From Polaribacter litorisediminis (lineage in GTDB: Bacteria; Bacteroidota; Bacteroidia; Flavobacteriales; Flavobacteriaceae), in the NCBI RefSeq assembly GCF_019968605.1, contig NZ_CP082966.1, positions 3,275,501-3,339,500 of the forward strand: DNA of 64,000 bases, written 5' to 3'. The translations under genes and the position numbers were made by a program. The notes beneath the pieces were generated by a model. It was not told where the DNA came from. It was given only the letters and a program-made list of their open reading frames with translations, and made no database searches. Positions 35,536 to 44,341 of this stretch are shown piece after piece. Every line of letters begins with the position of its first letter. The stretch's first letter is position 1.

Positions 35536-38436
35536 TTATCTAGCCTGAAAGTACTTGTTTTTTCGATTAGTAAAAGCTGGCATTGCTCCTTCAAGAATAT
35601 TAACAATTGAATCATTAATTTCTTTATTTTCGATACTACCAGAAATAAATGAAAATTTATTATTGTTCTTTTTATCTAATGAAACACTTATTACTTGTTC
35701 TGCATCTGCCACTACTGCTAAATTAGGATTATGGGTTACCATAATAATTTGACGTCTTTTTTTAGCTCGCTTTATGAATGGAACTAAAATATTTGCTACA
35801 CTATGATTATCTAAATTATCTTCAGGTTGATCAATTATCAGCGGGCAGTCATTTTTATCCAATAAAAGATAAAAAACTAATAATAATGCGCCTCTTTCTC
35901 CTGGAGATAATTGATCTAAATCTTTATCATCTTGTCTTAATTTATAATTGTAATCTAAATAATCTAGGGAGGAAATATATTCATATAAACCTATAACATC
36001 ACTAACCTGATCTACAATATATTTTCTAGTTGTAGAATCTCCTTCACTACGCTTGTCAAACTTAAAGGTGTCAAAAATTTCATTTACAAAACAAATAAGA
36101 TCCTTTTCTGAATTAAAATTTATTTCCGAAATAATTTTTTCTAATTGATTTTCTCCTTCCAAACTCCCTTTGAAGGTTCCTAATTTAGCTTGATTAATAT
36201 AGCTTAAAAAGTTATTGATAAATCTAACATTCAAAACTAATGATGCATCAATCGAAATCGGATATTCCTCAAGTAGATCTCCATTCTCTTTAATGGTTTC
36301 ATCCATTTTTGATTTAATTTCCTTGTATATTTCTATTACTGCAAACTTTTTCTTAAAAATTAATTTGATTTTTTCAATCCTGCTATTATATTGAAACTCT
36401 AAATCTTTCTCTAAATCTTCATCAACATATCGAATTTGTTCTTTGTAATACTCAACAGTTTCAGAGGTCAATTTATCTCCAATAATATTTTTTTTACTTA
36501 AATCAAATGCGGCTTTTTCTAAAATATATTTTTGGTAAACTTGTTGTTCTGAGTCTAACTTTTCTTTTTCAGCTATTAATTCGACATCTAGTAAACTTAA
36601 TTTATTCAATATACTATTTGTCTTTTCATCTTCTGTGAGTTCTCCTTCTCCTAATTCCTTTTTTAGTTTATCTAGCTGAGTTTCTTTTAGAGCAATGAGT
36701 GCTTCAATTGTTGAATAATCAGTGTCGATTTTTATGACATTCAAAATTTCTAAACCAAAATCATTGAATTTTAAGCCGATTGGCTCAAGAAAACTCTTAA
36801 ATTCTTTAGTCTTAAGTTTGATTGATTCTAGTGAATCAATTAAATATTTTAAATCAATTAATAAGGTTTGTTTTTCAGCAATATTATCAGATTCTTTGTT
36901 TTGAAGGTCTGCAATTTCTTTTTTTATATCCTCAACAACTTTTAACTGTTTTGCTGCTTTTTCTTTTTTTAATTCATCAATATTTGGGTCTAAAACAACT
37001 GTAGGTTCAACTAAAGCAGCTAATTCCTCCTCTTTTTGTTTTTTCTTAGCCTCTAACCCACTTTTATAAAGAGGATATTCTTTTTTTTCTAGTTCAACAA
37101 TTGACTTGTTTATTTTAGAAATATCATTTTTAAGTAAATCAATTTCAATTTCTACATTTTCTTTATGATAGTTAAGAAGTTCATCAAACGATTTTTTATC
37201 AAATCTATCTGAGTTATCAATGTGATCGAATACCACTTTTTCAATTTCTTGTTGAAACTCTTTAGTGTTTTCAATTTCATTAGTTAACCTTTCAAATTGA
37301 CCCTGAGGTAAGTACTTTACTTTATCAATAAGCTCAATATCTGTACTTGATAAATTCTTAGCATCACTTTTAGCACCACTCTCCCAAGTAATCATTCCTT
37401 CAAAATTATCTGCATGTTTTCCATCTCTAAATTTATTCTTTTTCAAAAATGAAAAATCATCATGCTTACTATATCCAGAACACAGTGCAACAACATCTGC
37501 TACAGCACTTTTACCACTCCCTTTATTTCCAATAACAACCGAAAGTTCTTTATTTATAGGTATCTTAATTTTTGTAAACCAATCACCATGTTTTCCATCA
37601 TACCCATCAATTGAATCAATTTCTAATTCTTTTATGTATTTGGTTCTATTGAGTCTAACTTTATCTAAAATTGAAGGAATCTCTCCAACAAATACTCTTT
37701 CCTTAGGTTCATTTGTTACCTGCTTTAATCCTTCAAAAGTCAAATCTGCTTTGATCCAAGTATACTTACTCCCAATTACTCCTATAGAATGAGCATCACT
37801 ATTTTGGAACAAAGGCATGTCATATTTTAACCAAAACTCACGATCTTGAACTATGTTTAAAGGATTATCACTCGAATGTATCAACAAAGAACATTGTGAA
37901 GCTAATTGCTCATAAGTTGTACTAGTTCTTCCGTTCCCTTTACCTCTAGACAAAAAACCTATCAAATACTTTCCTCTTAGATTTAATGATTCATCTTCCA
38001 ACTGCTCTCTAAGATGATCAAATTGAATCACTGCTTTTTTAAAATCATCCTCGTTCGTTAAATCTGCAGACTTCTTTTTTGTAGCTCCTACATTTACATT
38101 TAAGTTATCTAGAAGTTTTTTTATTTCAATTTCTGAAGCCTCTTCAGAAAAAATAACATGTAAATCAAGACAATCATCATCTTTATTTTGATAGTCTAGT
38201 CTTAATTCTAAATTCAAAAACACCTGTATATCTTTCTTTCTTAACTTGTTTACAAGAATATACTCTTCTTCTGAAAACTTAAAATAATTAGTAAGACCAA
38301 CTAATGATATGTTTTCGTTTTCTATTTTTTTTATAAACTCCTCATCTGTTGCTGTATATTTATTCATGAAAGTATGTGGGCTGTGCATATGTAAATCCCA
38401 TTTTCTCCATTCAGCCCCTTTATTAAATTCTTTCAT
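35536..38436 (-). CDS. PHP domain-SMC-like ATPase (TrlF-like)
   Basis: 966 residues. The N-terminal PHP-type phosphoesterase domain has DLHMHSP (residues 14-20), HSSD (187-190) and SDAH (213-216), but the usual TDH motif is LTNY at 48-51, so the metal site is altered. It is followed by an SMC/Rad50-like ATPase with Walker A GNKGSGKS (303-310), a coiled-coil middle (about 430-790), ABC signature LSPGERG near 844, Walker B LIIDQPEDNLD near 865, and an H-loop in VTHNPN. This PHP-ATPase layout is what is annotated TrlF in Bacteria. Its position inside a type I RM operon recalls PrrC and RloC effectors; a defence role is inference. Confidence 0.85.
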   Translation of the reverse strand: MKEFNKGAEWRKWDLHMHSPHTFMNKYTATDEEFIKKIENENISLVGLTNYFKFSEEEYILVNKLRKKDIQVFLNLELRLDYQNKDDDCLDLHVIFSEEASEIEIKKLLDNLNVNVGATKKKSADLTNEDDFKKAVIQFDHLREQLEDESLNLRGKYLIGFLSRGKGNGRTSTTYEQLASQCSLLIHSSDNPLNIVQDREFWLKYDMPLFQNSDAHSIGVIGSKYTWIKADLTFEGLKQVTNEPKERVFVGEIPSILDKVRLNRTKYIKELEIDSIDGYDGKHGDWFTKIKIPINKELSVVIGNKGSGKSAVADVVALCSGYSKHDDFSFLKKNKFRDGKHADNFEGMITWESGAKSDAKNLSSTDIELIDKVKYLPQGQFERLTNEIENTKEFQQEIEKVVFDHIDNSDRFDKKSFDELLNYHKENVEIEIDLLKNDISKINKSIVELEKKEYPLYKSGLEAKKKQKEEELAALVEPTVVLDPNIDELKKEKAAKQLKVVEDIKKEIADLQNKESDNIAEKQTLLIDLKYLIDSLESIKLKTKEFKSFLEPIGLKFNDFGLEILNVIKIDTDYSTIEALIALKETQLDKLKKELGEGELTEDEKTNSILNKLSLLDVELIAEKEKLDSEQQVYQKYILEKAAFDLSKKNIIGDKLTSETVEYYKEQIRYVDEDLEKDLEFQYNSRIEKIKLIFKKKFAVIEIYKEIKSKMDETIKENGDLLEEYPISIDASLVLNVRFINNFLSYINQAKLGTFKGSLEGENQLEKIISEINFNSEKDLICFVNEIFDTFKFDKRSEGDSTTRKYIVDQVSDVIGLYEYISSLDYLDYNYKLRQDDKDLDQLSPGERGALLLVFYLLLDKNDCPLIIDQPEDNLDNHSVANILVPFIKRAKKRRQIIMVTHNPNLAVVADAEQVISVSLDKKNNNKFSFISGSIENKEINDSIVNILEGAMPAFTNRKNKYFQAR

Positions 38437-38485
38437 AGCTTATCTTACTTAAATTATTTAAATGCTTTTTCTAACCTTATATATT

Positions 38486-39790
38486 TTAAACTACTGCTGC
38501 TTTAGTTTCTAATTTTGACATTTTAGAAAGGATTAAATCTTTAAACTTTTGCAAATAAATTTGTTGCTGAACACTTTTATAGTTAAAAAGTAAAGAAATT
38601 TTAGATTCAAAAGCAATTAATACTTTTTCTTTAGGTAAAACAATTCTCAAATTCTTAATTTGATCTGGTGAAATATTTGCTTGATTTGCACTACCTGAAG
38701 AACCTGCTAAAAGTTCCAGATGCTTTTCTTCTTGAGAGATAAAAAGGTAAGCGAATTGTTTTACTTGATTATACTTTGGTAATAACTTGCAAACTCGTTG
38801 ATTTAATAAAGAAGGTGTATTAAAATAATATCTCCCAACTTGTCCAACTGCTGAATTAATTTGATTGGCACCAGAACCAGTCATTGTTATTAGAGTATCA
38901 CCTTTTTCAATTATAACACGTTTAAGTTTGTCATTTAAGATATTATTATAAAATTGAGACTCATCTATTGAAACCAAAGGAGGTTGGATGTTTTTTATTT
39001 TTAATATTGGATAATCTCCTTCACTTGAAAAGTCAAAACTTTTAAAAGCAAATCCATTTATAGTTTCTACTACATCTCCAAAAACACCCTTTTCCCAACC
39101 AACTGGAATCTCAACATCCAATTCCTCATTAAAAACCATTTCCCCTCCAGACGATTTATAAGGTTTTCCTTCTAATTCAGGTGATCCCGAAACAAGCTCG
39201 GGACAACTTTCCTTTGTAATCGGAAAGTTGAAATCTACAAACCAATGTTTATACAAGGCTTGTGCAGTATCTTCTAATTTTTGGTTTAAGGTTTCGTTTA
39301 ATTTAATACGGTTTACTATGGTGTTGTATTCTTTAACGATTTCGCGTTGTTTTTCTATGGATGGGACTGGTAATTCAATATTAATAAGAGATACCCATGG
39401 TAAACCACCTCTTACATCTGCATCAGTATAGAACCAAGCATTTCTATCAAATTCTTTTCTTGAAAACCACATCATTAAATATTCGGGAGCTAATTGCGTC
39501 TCATCTTTAATTTGAAAAACATCATAAGCGGGAGATACAATAAAAGGGGTTTCGTCTTTAGATAATGCAATTGGGATTCTATAATCACGACCAACATGCA
39601 TTCTATTACATGCAAATTGTCCTTTTTTTATTATTTTATATTTTTTTAAATCAACACCGACAGTGTTAGCCACTGAAGGCATAAAAAACTTATCAATATT
39701 AATTCCCTGAAGATTTAGATAAATTCCTTCATTATTTTTTATATTGACCTTTTCTATAAAATCGCCTATTTTTCTATACTTATTCCTCAT
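38486..39790 (-). CDS. hsdS: type I restriction-modification specificity subunit
   Basis: 434 residues with two target-recognition domains, each followed by a conserved coiled-coil helix (EKQREIVKEYNTIVNRIKLNETLNQKLEDTAQ region, and the C-terminal QQIYLQKFKDLILSKMS). HsdS sets the DNA sequence recognised by the complex. Near residue 198, between the domains, the segment ESCPELVSGSPELEG is encoded by a palindrome (39185-39203) of a type scattered in flavobacterial genomes. It appears to have been inserted in frame. The start overlaps the DUF1016 stop by 4 bases. Confidence 0.93.
   Translation of the reverse strand: MRNKYRKIGDFIEKVNIKNNEGIYLNLQGINIDKFFMPSVANTVGVDLKKYKIIKKGQFACNRMHVGRDYRIPIALSKDETPFIVSPAYDVFQIKDETQLAPEYLMMWFSRKEFDRNAWFYTDADVRGGLPWVSLINIELPVPSIEKQREIVKEYNTIVNRIKLNETLNQKLEDTAQALYKHWFVDFNFPITKESCPELVSGSPELEGKPYKSSGGEMVFNEELDVEIPVGWEKGVFGDVVETINGFAFKSFDFSSEGDYPILKIKNIQPPLVSIDESQFYNNILNDKLKRVIIEKGDTLITMTGSGANQINSAVGQVGRYYFNTPSLLNQRVCKLLPKYNQVKQFAYLFISQEEKHLELLAGSSGSANQANISPDQIKNLRIVLPKEKVLIAFESKISLLFNYKSVQQQIYLQKFKDLILSKMSKLETKAAVV
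39185..39203. repeat. palindromic element read in frame within hsdS
   Basis: TCCCGA and TCGGGA flank AACAAGC. On the coding strand it gives the peptide CPELVSGS. I recall the same peptide in unrelated flavobacterial proteins, which would mark it as a repeat tolerated in linkers. That recollection should be checked by search. Confidence 0.55.
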
Positions 39791-40884
39791 TTTTTTTGTG
39801 CCATTTGGAGTTTAAAATTGAGTTTTTCTCTTTCAATTTCTGCCCTTAGTTCTTCTTCGGTAGGTAAATACAACTTGTATTTAGTTGCAAATAATTGTTC
39901 GTTTCCTTTTAGTATAGAGTATTTTGCAATATCTGTGTCGGTTTCAGAACACAACACGATGCCAATGGTAGGATTATCGTTTTCGTTTTTTTTATGTTCG
40001 TCATACATGCGCACATACATATCCATTTGCCCAACATCTTGGTGGCTTATGCGTTCGGTTTTTAAATCTATAAGTACAAAGCATTTGAGGATGTAATTGT
40101 AAAACACCAAGTCTAAAAAATAATCTTTGGCTGCTGTTCTTATCAGTTGTTGCTGTGCTACAAAGGCGTATCCTTTTCCTAATTCTAATAAAAAATGATG
40201 CAAGTCGGCTATTATGGCTTTTTCGAGTTCTTTTTCTGTATATCCTTTGTTTGGCGGTAAATTTAAAAACTCTAAAACGGTAGGGTTTTTTATAAAATCG
40301 AGTTTGTTTATTTGCAGTTCTTGCGTTTTTTCTAACATCTCATTAATTACATCCTCTTTATGCTCAGAGAGTAAAAGTCTTTCGTAATATTGTGTAGAAA
40401 TATTACGGTCTAAAGTTCTTACCGACCAATTATTTTCGCTTGCTTCTTTAATATAATAGTTTTTTGCTTTGTTGTTGGTTAATCGCATAATAAGACGAAT
40501 GTGCGACCAACTTAATTGTGCGAACAGCGTTCGCACAATTTGAATTTCATTGTTATTAGTGTTGTTTGGTACAGAAAGTGCGGACATTGTTCGCGTCATG
40601 TCATCTGCAGAAAAAACAGTATAAAACTGGCGATATTCCCAAAGGCTTCTTTTAGAAAAGCCGCTACCAAATTCTTTGGTTAAAGTTTCTGAAAGTGATT
40701 GCACAATAAATTTACCATAATCGGCGCGTTCTGCACCACTTTGTTCTTCTTCAACAATTCGTTTTCCTATTAACCAATAAGAAACCACCATAGCCGTATT
40801 TACCGAATTATATACTTGCTTTTTAGCTTGTTGAATAATGTCTTTAATTTCGGTAATAAAACCGTTTTCGATATTATAACTCAT
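39787..40884 (-). CDS. DUF1016 (YhcG-type) PDDEXK nuclease-domain protein
   Basis: 365 residues. The N-terminal DUF1016_N region (AMVVSYWLIGKRIVEEEQSGAERADYGK, GFSKRSLWEYRQFY) is followed by the C-terminal nuclease domain with PD-(D/E)xK-like YFLDLVFYNYILKCFVLIDLK near residue 255-275. Family members are often encoded within type I RM operons and resemble Holliday-junction-resolvase-fold nucleases. It overlaps hsdM by 11 bases and hsdS by 4, so the three are tightly coupled. Confidence 0.93.
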   Translation of the reverse strand: MSYNIENGFITEIKDIIQQAKKQVYNSVNTAMVVSYWLIGKRIVEEEQSGAERADYGKFIVQSLSETLTKEFGSGFSKRSLWEYRQFYTVFSADDMTRTMSALSVPNNTNNNEIQIVRTLFAQLSWSHIRLIMRLTNNKAKNYYIKEASENNWSVRTLDRNISTQYYERLLLSEHKEDVINEMLEKTQELQINKLDFIKNPTVLEFLNLPPNKGYTEKELEKAIIADLHHFLLELGKGYAFVAQQQLIRTAAKDYFLDLVFYNYILKCFVLIDLKTERISHQDVGQMDMYVRMYDEHKKNENDNPTIGIVLCSETDTDIAKYSILKGNEQLFATKYKLYLPTEEELRAEIEREKLNFKLQMAQKK

Positions 40885-42436
40885 AACCCAATTCTTTAAA
40901 CACGTTTAATAAATCTTGTTTAGAGATCGCTTCTTGCTCTAGTAAATCTTTCATTTCACTTTGAAGGGTTTGCATTTTCTCATCAAAATTGATGTTTTCG
41001 TCTCTATTAACAAATTCTATATATTTACTGGGCACTAAGGAATAATCTCTTTTACGCACTTCTTCAAGATTTGCAGCATAGCAGAATTCTGGAATATTTT
41101 TGTAGGTTCCTGAATCTTGTTGCCAGTTATGAAGTGTTTTTGAAACGTATTCAATGTTTTCAGAACTAAATTGTATAAATTTCTTTTCAAAAGGCACACC
41201 AACTTCTCTTAAATCTAAAAATAGTATTTCATCTTCTCTATTTCGATAATTCTTTTCAACATCATTAATTTTAACCTTACGTTCTTTTCTGTTGTTATTT
41301 AAAATCCAAATAGTAACACTAATATTAGTCGTATAAAACATGTTTTGTGGCAGAATAACAATAGACTCTACCAATTTGTTTTCAATTAATTTTTTACGTA
41401 TTTCATATTCGGTTCCTCCGCCAGATAAAGCACCATTGGCTAATATAAAACCCGCAACTCCGTTTTCTGAGAGTTTAGAGACCATGTTTAAAATCCAACC
41501 ATAATTGGCATTTCCTGTTTGTGGTACGTCGTACCCTCGCCAACGTGGGTCGTCTAATAATTCGCCTGTTGCTCTCCACGCTTTTTGGTTAAATGGCGGG
41601 TTTGCCATGATGTAATCTGCCTTTAAATCTGGGTGTTGGTCTTTACCAAAAGTATCTGCTGGCACATCGCCTAAATTGGCTGCAATACCACGAATGGCAA
41701 GGTTCATTTTTGCTAACTTATAGGTGGTTGCAGTATATTCTTGTCCGTAAATAGAAATGTCTTTTTTGTTTCCATGATGGCTGTCTATAAATTTCATAGA
41801 CTGCACAAACATACCTCCAGAACCACACGCAGGATCGTAAATCTTCCCTTTGTAAGGTTCTATTAACTCTGCAATCAAGTTTACAATACTTTTGGGTGTG
41901 TAGAATTCACCTTTTCCTTTTCCTTCTGCAATCGCAAACTTGCTTAAAAAGTATTCGTACACACGGCCAACAATATCTTGTTGTTTATCTTTTAAAGTGT
42001 CTATATTATTGATGGTATCTAGTAAAGCGGCTAGTTTACTAACGTCCATATTTAAACGAGAAAAATAGTTGTCTGGCAACGCTCCTTTTAGTGATGGATT
42101 GTTTTTTTCAACCGTGTATAAAGCGGTATCTATTTTTAGCGCAATATCATCTTGTTTGGCATTGGCGATGATATAGCTCCAACGAGATTCTTCGGTTAAA
42201 TAAAAGACATTTTTCTGTGTGTAGAATTCCACCATGTCTACAAACTTTTCTTTGCCATCGTCAATAATTTCTTGTCTACGAACTTGAAATTTATCACTTA
42301 CAAATTTTAAGAATATTAGTCCTAAAACTACGTGTTTGTATTCTGAACTTTCTACTGTTCCTCTTAATTTGTTTGCAGAATCCCAAAGGGTTTCTTCTAT
42401 TGATTTTTGCTTTTTAGCAGTTGCTTTTTTAGCCAT
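40874..42436 (-). CDS. hsdM: type I restriction-modification DNA methyltransferase subunit
   Basis: 520 residues. The N-terminal helical domain (SIEETLWDSANKLRGTVESSEYKHVVLGLIFLKFVSDKF) precedes the SAM-binding N6-adenine methylase: GEFYTPKSIVNLIAELI, motif I YDPACGSGGMF near residue 200, and catalytic NPPF near 283. It protects host DNA and is needed for restriction with HsdR and HsdS. It heads the minus-strand operon. A 12-bp palindrome (42472-42483) lies in its upstream region. Confidence 0.97.
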   Translation of the reverse strand: MAKKATAKKQKSIEETLWDSANKLRGTVESSEYKHVVLGLIFLKFVSDKFQVRRQEIIDDGKEKFVDMVEFYTQKNVFYLTEESRWSYIIANAKQDDIALKIDTALYTVEKNNPSLKGALPDNYFSRLNMDVSKLAALLDTINNIDTLKDKQQDIVGRVYEYFLSKFAIAEGKGKGEFYTPKSIVNLIAELIEPYKGKIYDPACGSGGMFVQSMKFIDSHHGNKKDISIYGQEYTATTYKLAKMNLAIRGIAANLGDVPADTFGKDQHPDLKADYIMANPPFNQKAWRATGELLDDPRWRGYDVPQTGNANYGWILNMVSKLSENGVAGFILANGALSGGGTEYEIRKKLIENKLVESIVILPQNMFYTTNISVTIWILNNNRKERKVKINDVEKNYRNREDEILFLDLREVGVPFEKKFIQFSSENIEYVSKTLHNWQQDSGTYKNIPEFCYAANLEEVRKRDYSLVPSKYIEFVNRDENINFDEKMQTLQSEMKDLLEQEAISKQDLLNVFKELGYEL

Positions 42437-42571
42437 TAATAAGTTCTAATTAGGTATAATTATAGTTTTCAAATAGCGCTATTATTTAAAGACAACTATT
42501 TTATTTGATTGTTCTTTAATAAAAATTATTGAAGAAGCATTTTTTTGTTAAAAATACACAATAAAAAATGG

Positions 42572-42587
42572 CCAACAAATTTGTTGG
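42572..42587. repeat. 16-bp perfect palindrome downstream of the SPFH gene
   Basis: CCAACAAATTTGTTGG lies between hsdM and the SPFH gene. Nearby bases (CGGCTTGTTACGCAGC at about 42612) resemble cassette-boundary sequences seen in Bacteroidota, but I cannot show function. Confidence 0.4.
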
Positions 42588-42630
42588 AGGCAATATCAAT
42601 AAATTATATACGGCTTGTTACGCAGCAATT

Positions 42631-43470
42631 TTATTTTTTATTTGTTGATATTTCAAACATTCCTTGAAAATTATTTGGTAAGAAAACTTTGTCACTTGGA
42701 TTCGCTGTTATTGCTTTCATCCCGTCAATATACTTTTGCGACATAATTATTTGACCTGCAATTTCAGGGCTTGTGTTTTCTTTTAATTTTGATATATAAA
42801 TACTTTCTGCATCCGCAATTATTTTTATGGCTTCGGCTTGCGCTTGGGCTCTAATTAATGTTGCACTTGCTTGTGCTTTTGCTCTTGTTACTTCTGCCAC
42901 TGCTTCCCCTTCCGCTTCTGCTGTCAACGCACGTTTTTTTCGTTCCGCTGTCATTTCTTGCATCATCGCTTCTGCCGTTTCACTAGAATAGTTAATTTCC
43001 TGAATTTCTATTCGTGTAAATGTAATGCCCCATTTAGAGGCAGTTTCTGCTAATTGGGCAGCAATTTTTGTATTTAAATTCTGTCTTTCAGATAAAACTT
43101 GATCAAGTTTAATTTTACCAATATTTGCTCTTAAGGCATTTAAAGCAAGATCCGCAATTGATTTTGGCAAAATATCAATATCGTAAACTGCTTTTACAGG
43201 GTCTGTAATTCTCCAGTATATTGAAGCATTTGCATCAATAGTTACATTGTCTAACGTTTGACATTGCCTTGATGGTGTGTCTGTTTGTTGTTCGGATAAT
43301 TCAATTAGGTAGCTACTTTTATTCGCAGCACTATCCCATTCATAAACAGTTTTAAAACTTTCAATTATTGGTAATTTAAATCGTAGTCCTTCTCTTTGTA
43401 CTTTTGAATGTTTTCCAAATCGCTTAATTAAAACAACGTGATTTTGCGGAATAGTGTAAATTAAACTCAT
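42631..43470 (-). CDS. SPFH/band 7 (stomatin-like) membrane-associated protein
   Basis: 279 residues. A short N-terminal hydrophobic segment leads into the SPFH domain (QNHVVLIKRFGKHSKVQREGLRFKLP, TLDNVTIDANASIYWRITDPVKAVY), followed by an Ala/Glu-rich coiled coil (AEAEGEAVAEVTRAKAQASATLIRAQAQAEAIK) for oligomerisation. It probably scaffolds membrane microdomains. The upstream gene encodes an NfeD-like partner, a pairing that is well established for this family. Confidence 0.93.
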   Translation of the reverse strand: MSLIYTIPQNHVVLIKRFGKHSKVQREGLRFKLPIIESFKTVYEWDSAANKSSYLIELSEQQTDTPSRQCQTLDNVTIDANASIYWRITDPVKAVYDIDILPKSIADLALNALRANIGKIKLDQVLSERQNLNTKIAAQLAETASKWGITFTRIEIQEINYSSETAEAMMQEMTAERKKRALTAEAEGEAVAEVTRAKAQASATLIRAQAQAEAIKIIADAESIYISKLKENTSPEIAGQIIMSQKYIDGMKAITANPSDKVFLPNNFQGMFEISTNKK

Positions 43471-43481
43471 ATTCTTTTTTT

Positions 43482-43925
43482 TTAGATTATTAACTTATTC
43501 GATTTTGTGTCTAAAACTTTATATTTATTTCCATTTTTGATTTCTTTATCCGTTTCAAATTGGTGTAATTCACCATGTATGAAAATAAATTTTTCGCCTT
43601 CAAATTCTTTGATAATTCCTTCTTTTCCAATAAATCCTTCAATACCTCCTATATGTTTACTTGGGGAAATAAATTTGTCATTGACTTTTTCTAGAACCTT
43701 TCTCCAGACCCAATAATGAAAAACGACAAGCGCAACCCAAATTAATATCCCAAAAAGAATTTGATACAGAATTGGCATATCAATTTCTTTTGCAAACGTA
43801 AACGTTAAAATAATGTATGCTATATGTGTTGGGATGTCGGAATTGAAAAATATATCTACAAGTATCAAAATTATTGATGAGACAATTAAAATCTCATTTA
43901 TGGTCATTCCTACTATTTCCATCAT
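43482..43925 (-). CDS. NfeD-like membrane protein
   Basis: 147 residues with four hydrophobic helices in the first 90 residues and a C-terminal beta-rich (OB-fold-like) domain IGGIEGFIGKEGIIKEFEGE then KFIFIHGELHQFE. This is the short NfeD1b arrangement. It lies 11 bases before the SPFH gene and probably acts with it at the membrane. A downstream Met at 43907 is an alternative start. Confidence 0.8.
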   Translation of the reverse strand: MMEIVGMTINEILIVSSIILILVDIFFNSDIPTHIAYIILTFTFAKEIDMPILYQILFGILIWVALVVFHYWVWRKVLEKVNDKFISPSKHIGGIEGFIGKEGIIKEFEGEKFIFIHGELHQFETDKEIKNGNKYKVLDTKSNKLII

Positions 43926-43934
43926 TTTGGATTT

Positions 43935-44042
43935 TTATTGATTTTTCAATTGTTGGATAATGGTTTGGCTATGAGTAGTTACATAGGTTTGCAATAACTC
44001 ATAGCTTTTGTTGAGAATAATGATTTGCTTGTTTAAATTCAC
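43935..44042 (-). CDS. possible 35-residue coupled peptide, GTG start
   Basis: A short frame starts at GTG overlapping the DUF4190 stop by 4 bases and reads NLNKQIIILNKSYELLQTYV then TTHSQTIIQQLKNQ. This is a helical, Gln/Asn-rich peptide. The overlap suggests coupling, but it could be a remnant of a longer gene. Low confidence. Confidence 0.28.
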   Translation of the reverse strand: MNLNKQIIILNKSYELLQTYVTTHSQTIIQQLKNQ

Positions 44043-44341
44043 ATATCCATTGTAGCTACTCCGATTGCTCCAAAAACAATAATTAATAAAATAATCCCTA
44101 TTAATGATATAACTAATCCTGCAATTGATAAACCTTTGGGGGTTTTAAACACACCAACAAAAGATAAAATAAGTCCTAGTACCCATATAATCCATCCTAA
44201 AATGGGAATCCATCCAAGAAACAAAGCTATTAAAGCCATTACAAATCCAGCTGTTCCTATTCCATTTGATTTTTTTTCTTCTTGATTAATGATAATTGTT
44301 TGACCAGAATTGTCTTGATTACTGTTTTTACTGTCTGTCAT
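44039..44341 (-). CDS. DUF4190-type small membrane protein
   Basis: 100 residues: a polar Asn/Gln-rich N-terminus (about 25 residues), then two or three helices (AGFVMALIALFLGWIPILGW, IIWVLGLILSFVGVF, GLSIAGLVISLIGIILLIIV) with the GTAGFVMAL and LSIAGLVISL repeats of DUF4190. Function is unknown. It is on the same strand as the NfeD-SPFH pair. Confidence 0.75.
   Translation of the reverse strand: MTDSKNSNQDNSGQTIIINQEEKKSNGIGTAGFVMALIALFLGWIPILGWIIWVLGLILSFVGVFKTPKGLSIAGLVISLIGIILLIIVFGAIGVATMDM

Noticed and set aside
42472..42483. 12-bp palindrome AATAGCGCTATT upstream of hsdM as an operator
   Set aside because: A 12-bp palindrome in AT-rich DNA is weak evidence, and no controller gene is present nearby.
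29368..42630. RM operon as a tRNA-integrated genomic island
   Set aside because: No integrase is present and I could not find a copy of the tRNA-Leu 3' end on the far side of the operon (42437-45590).
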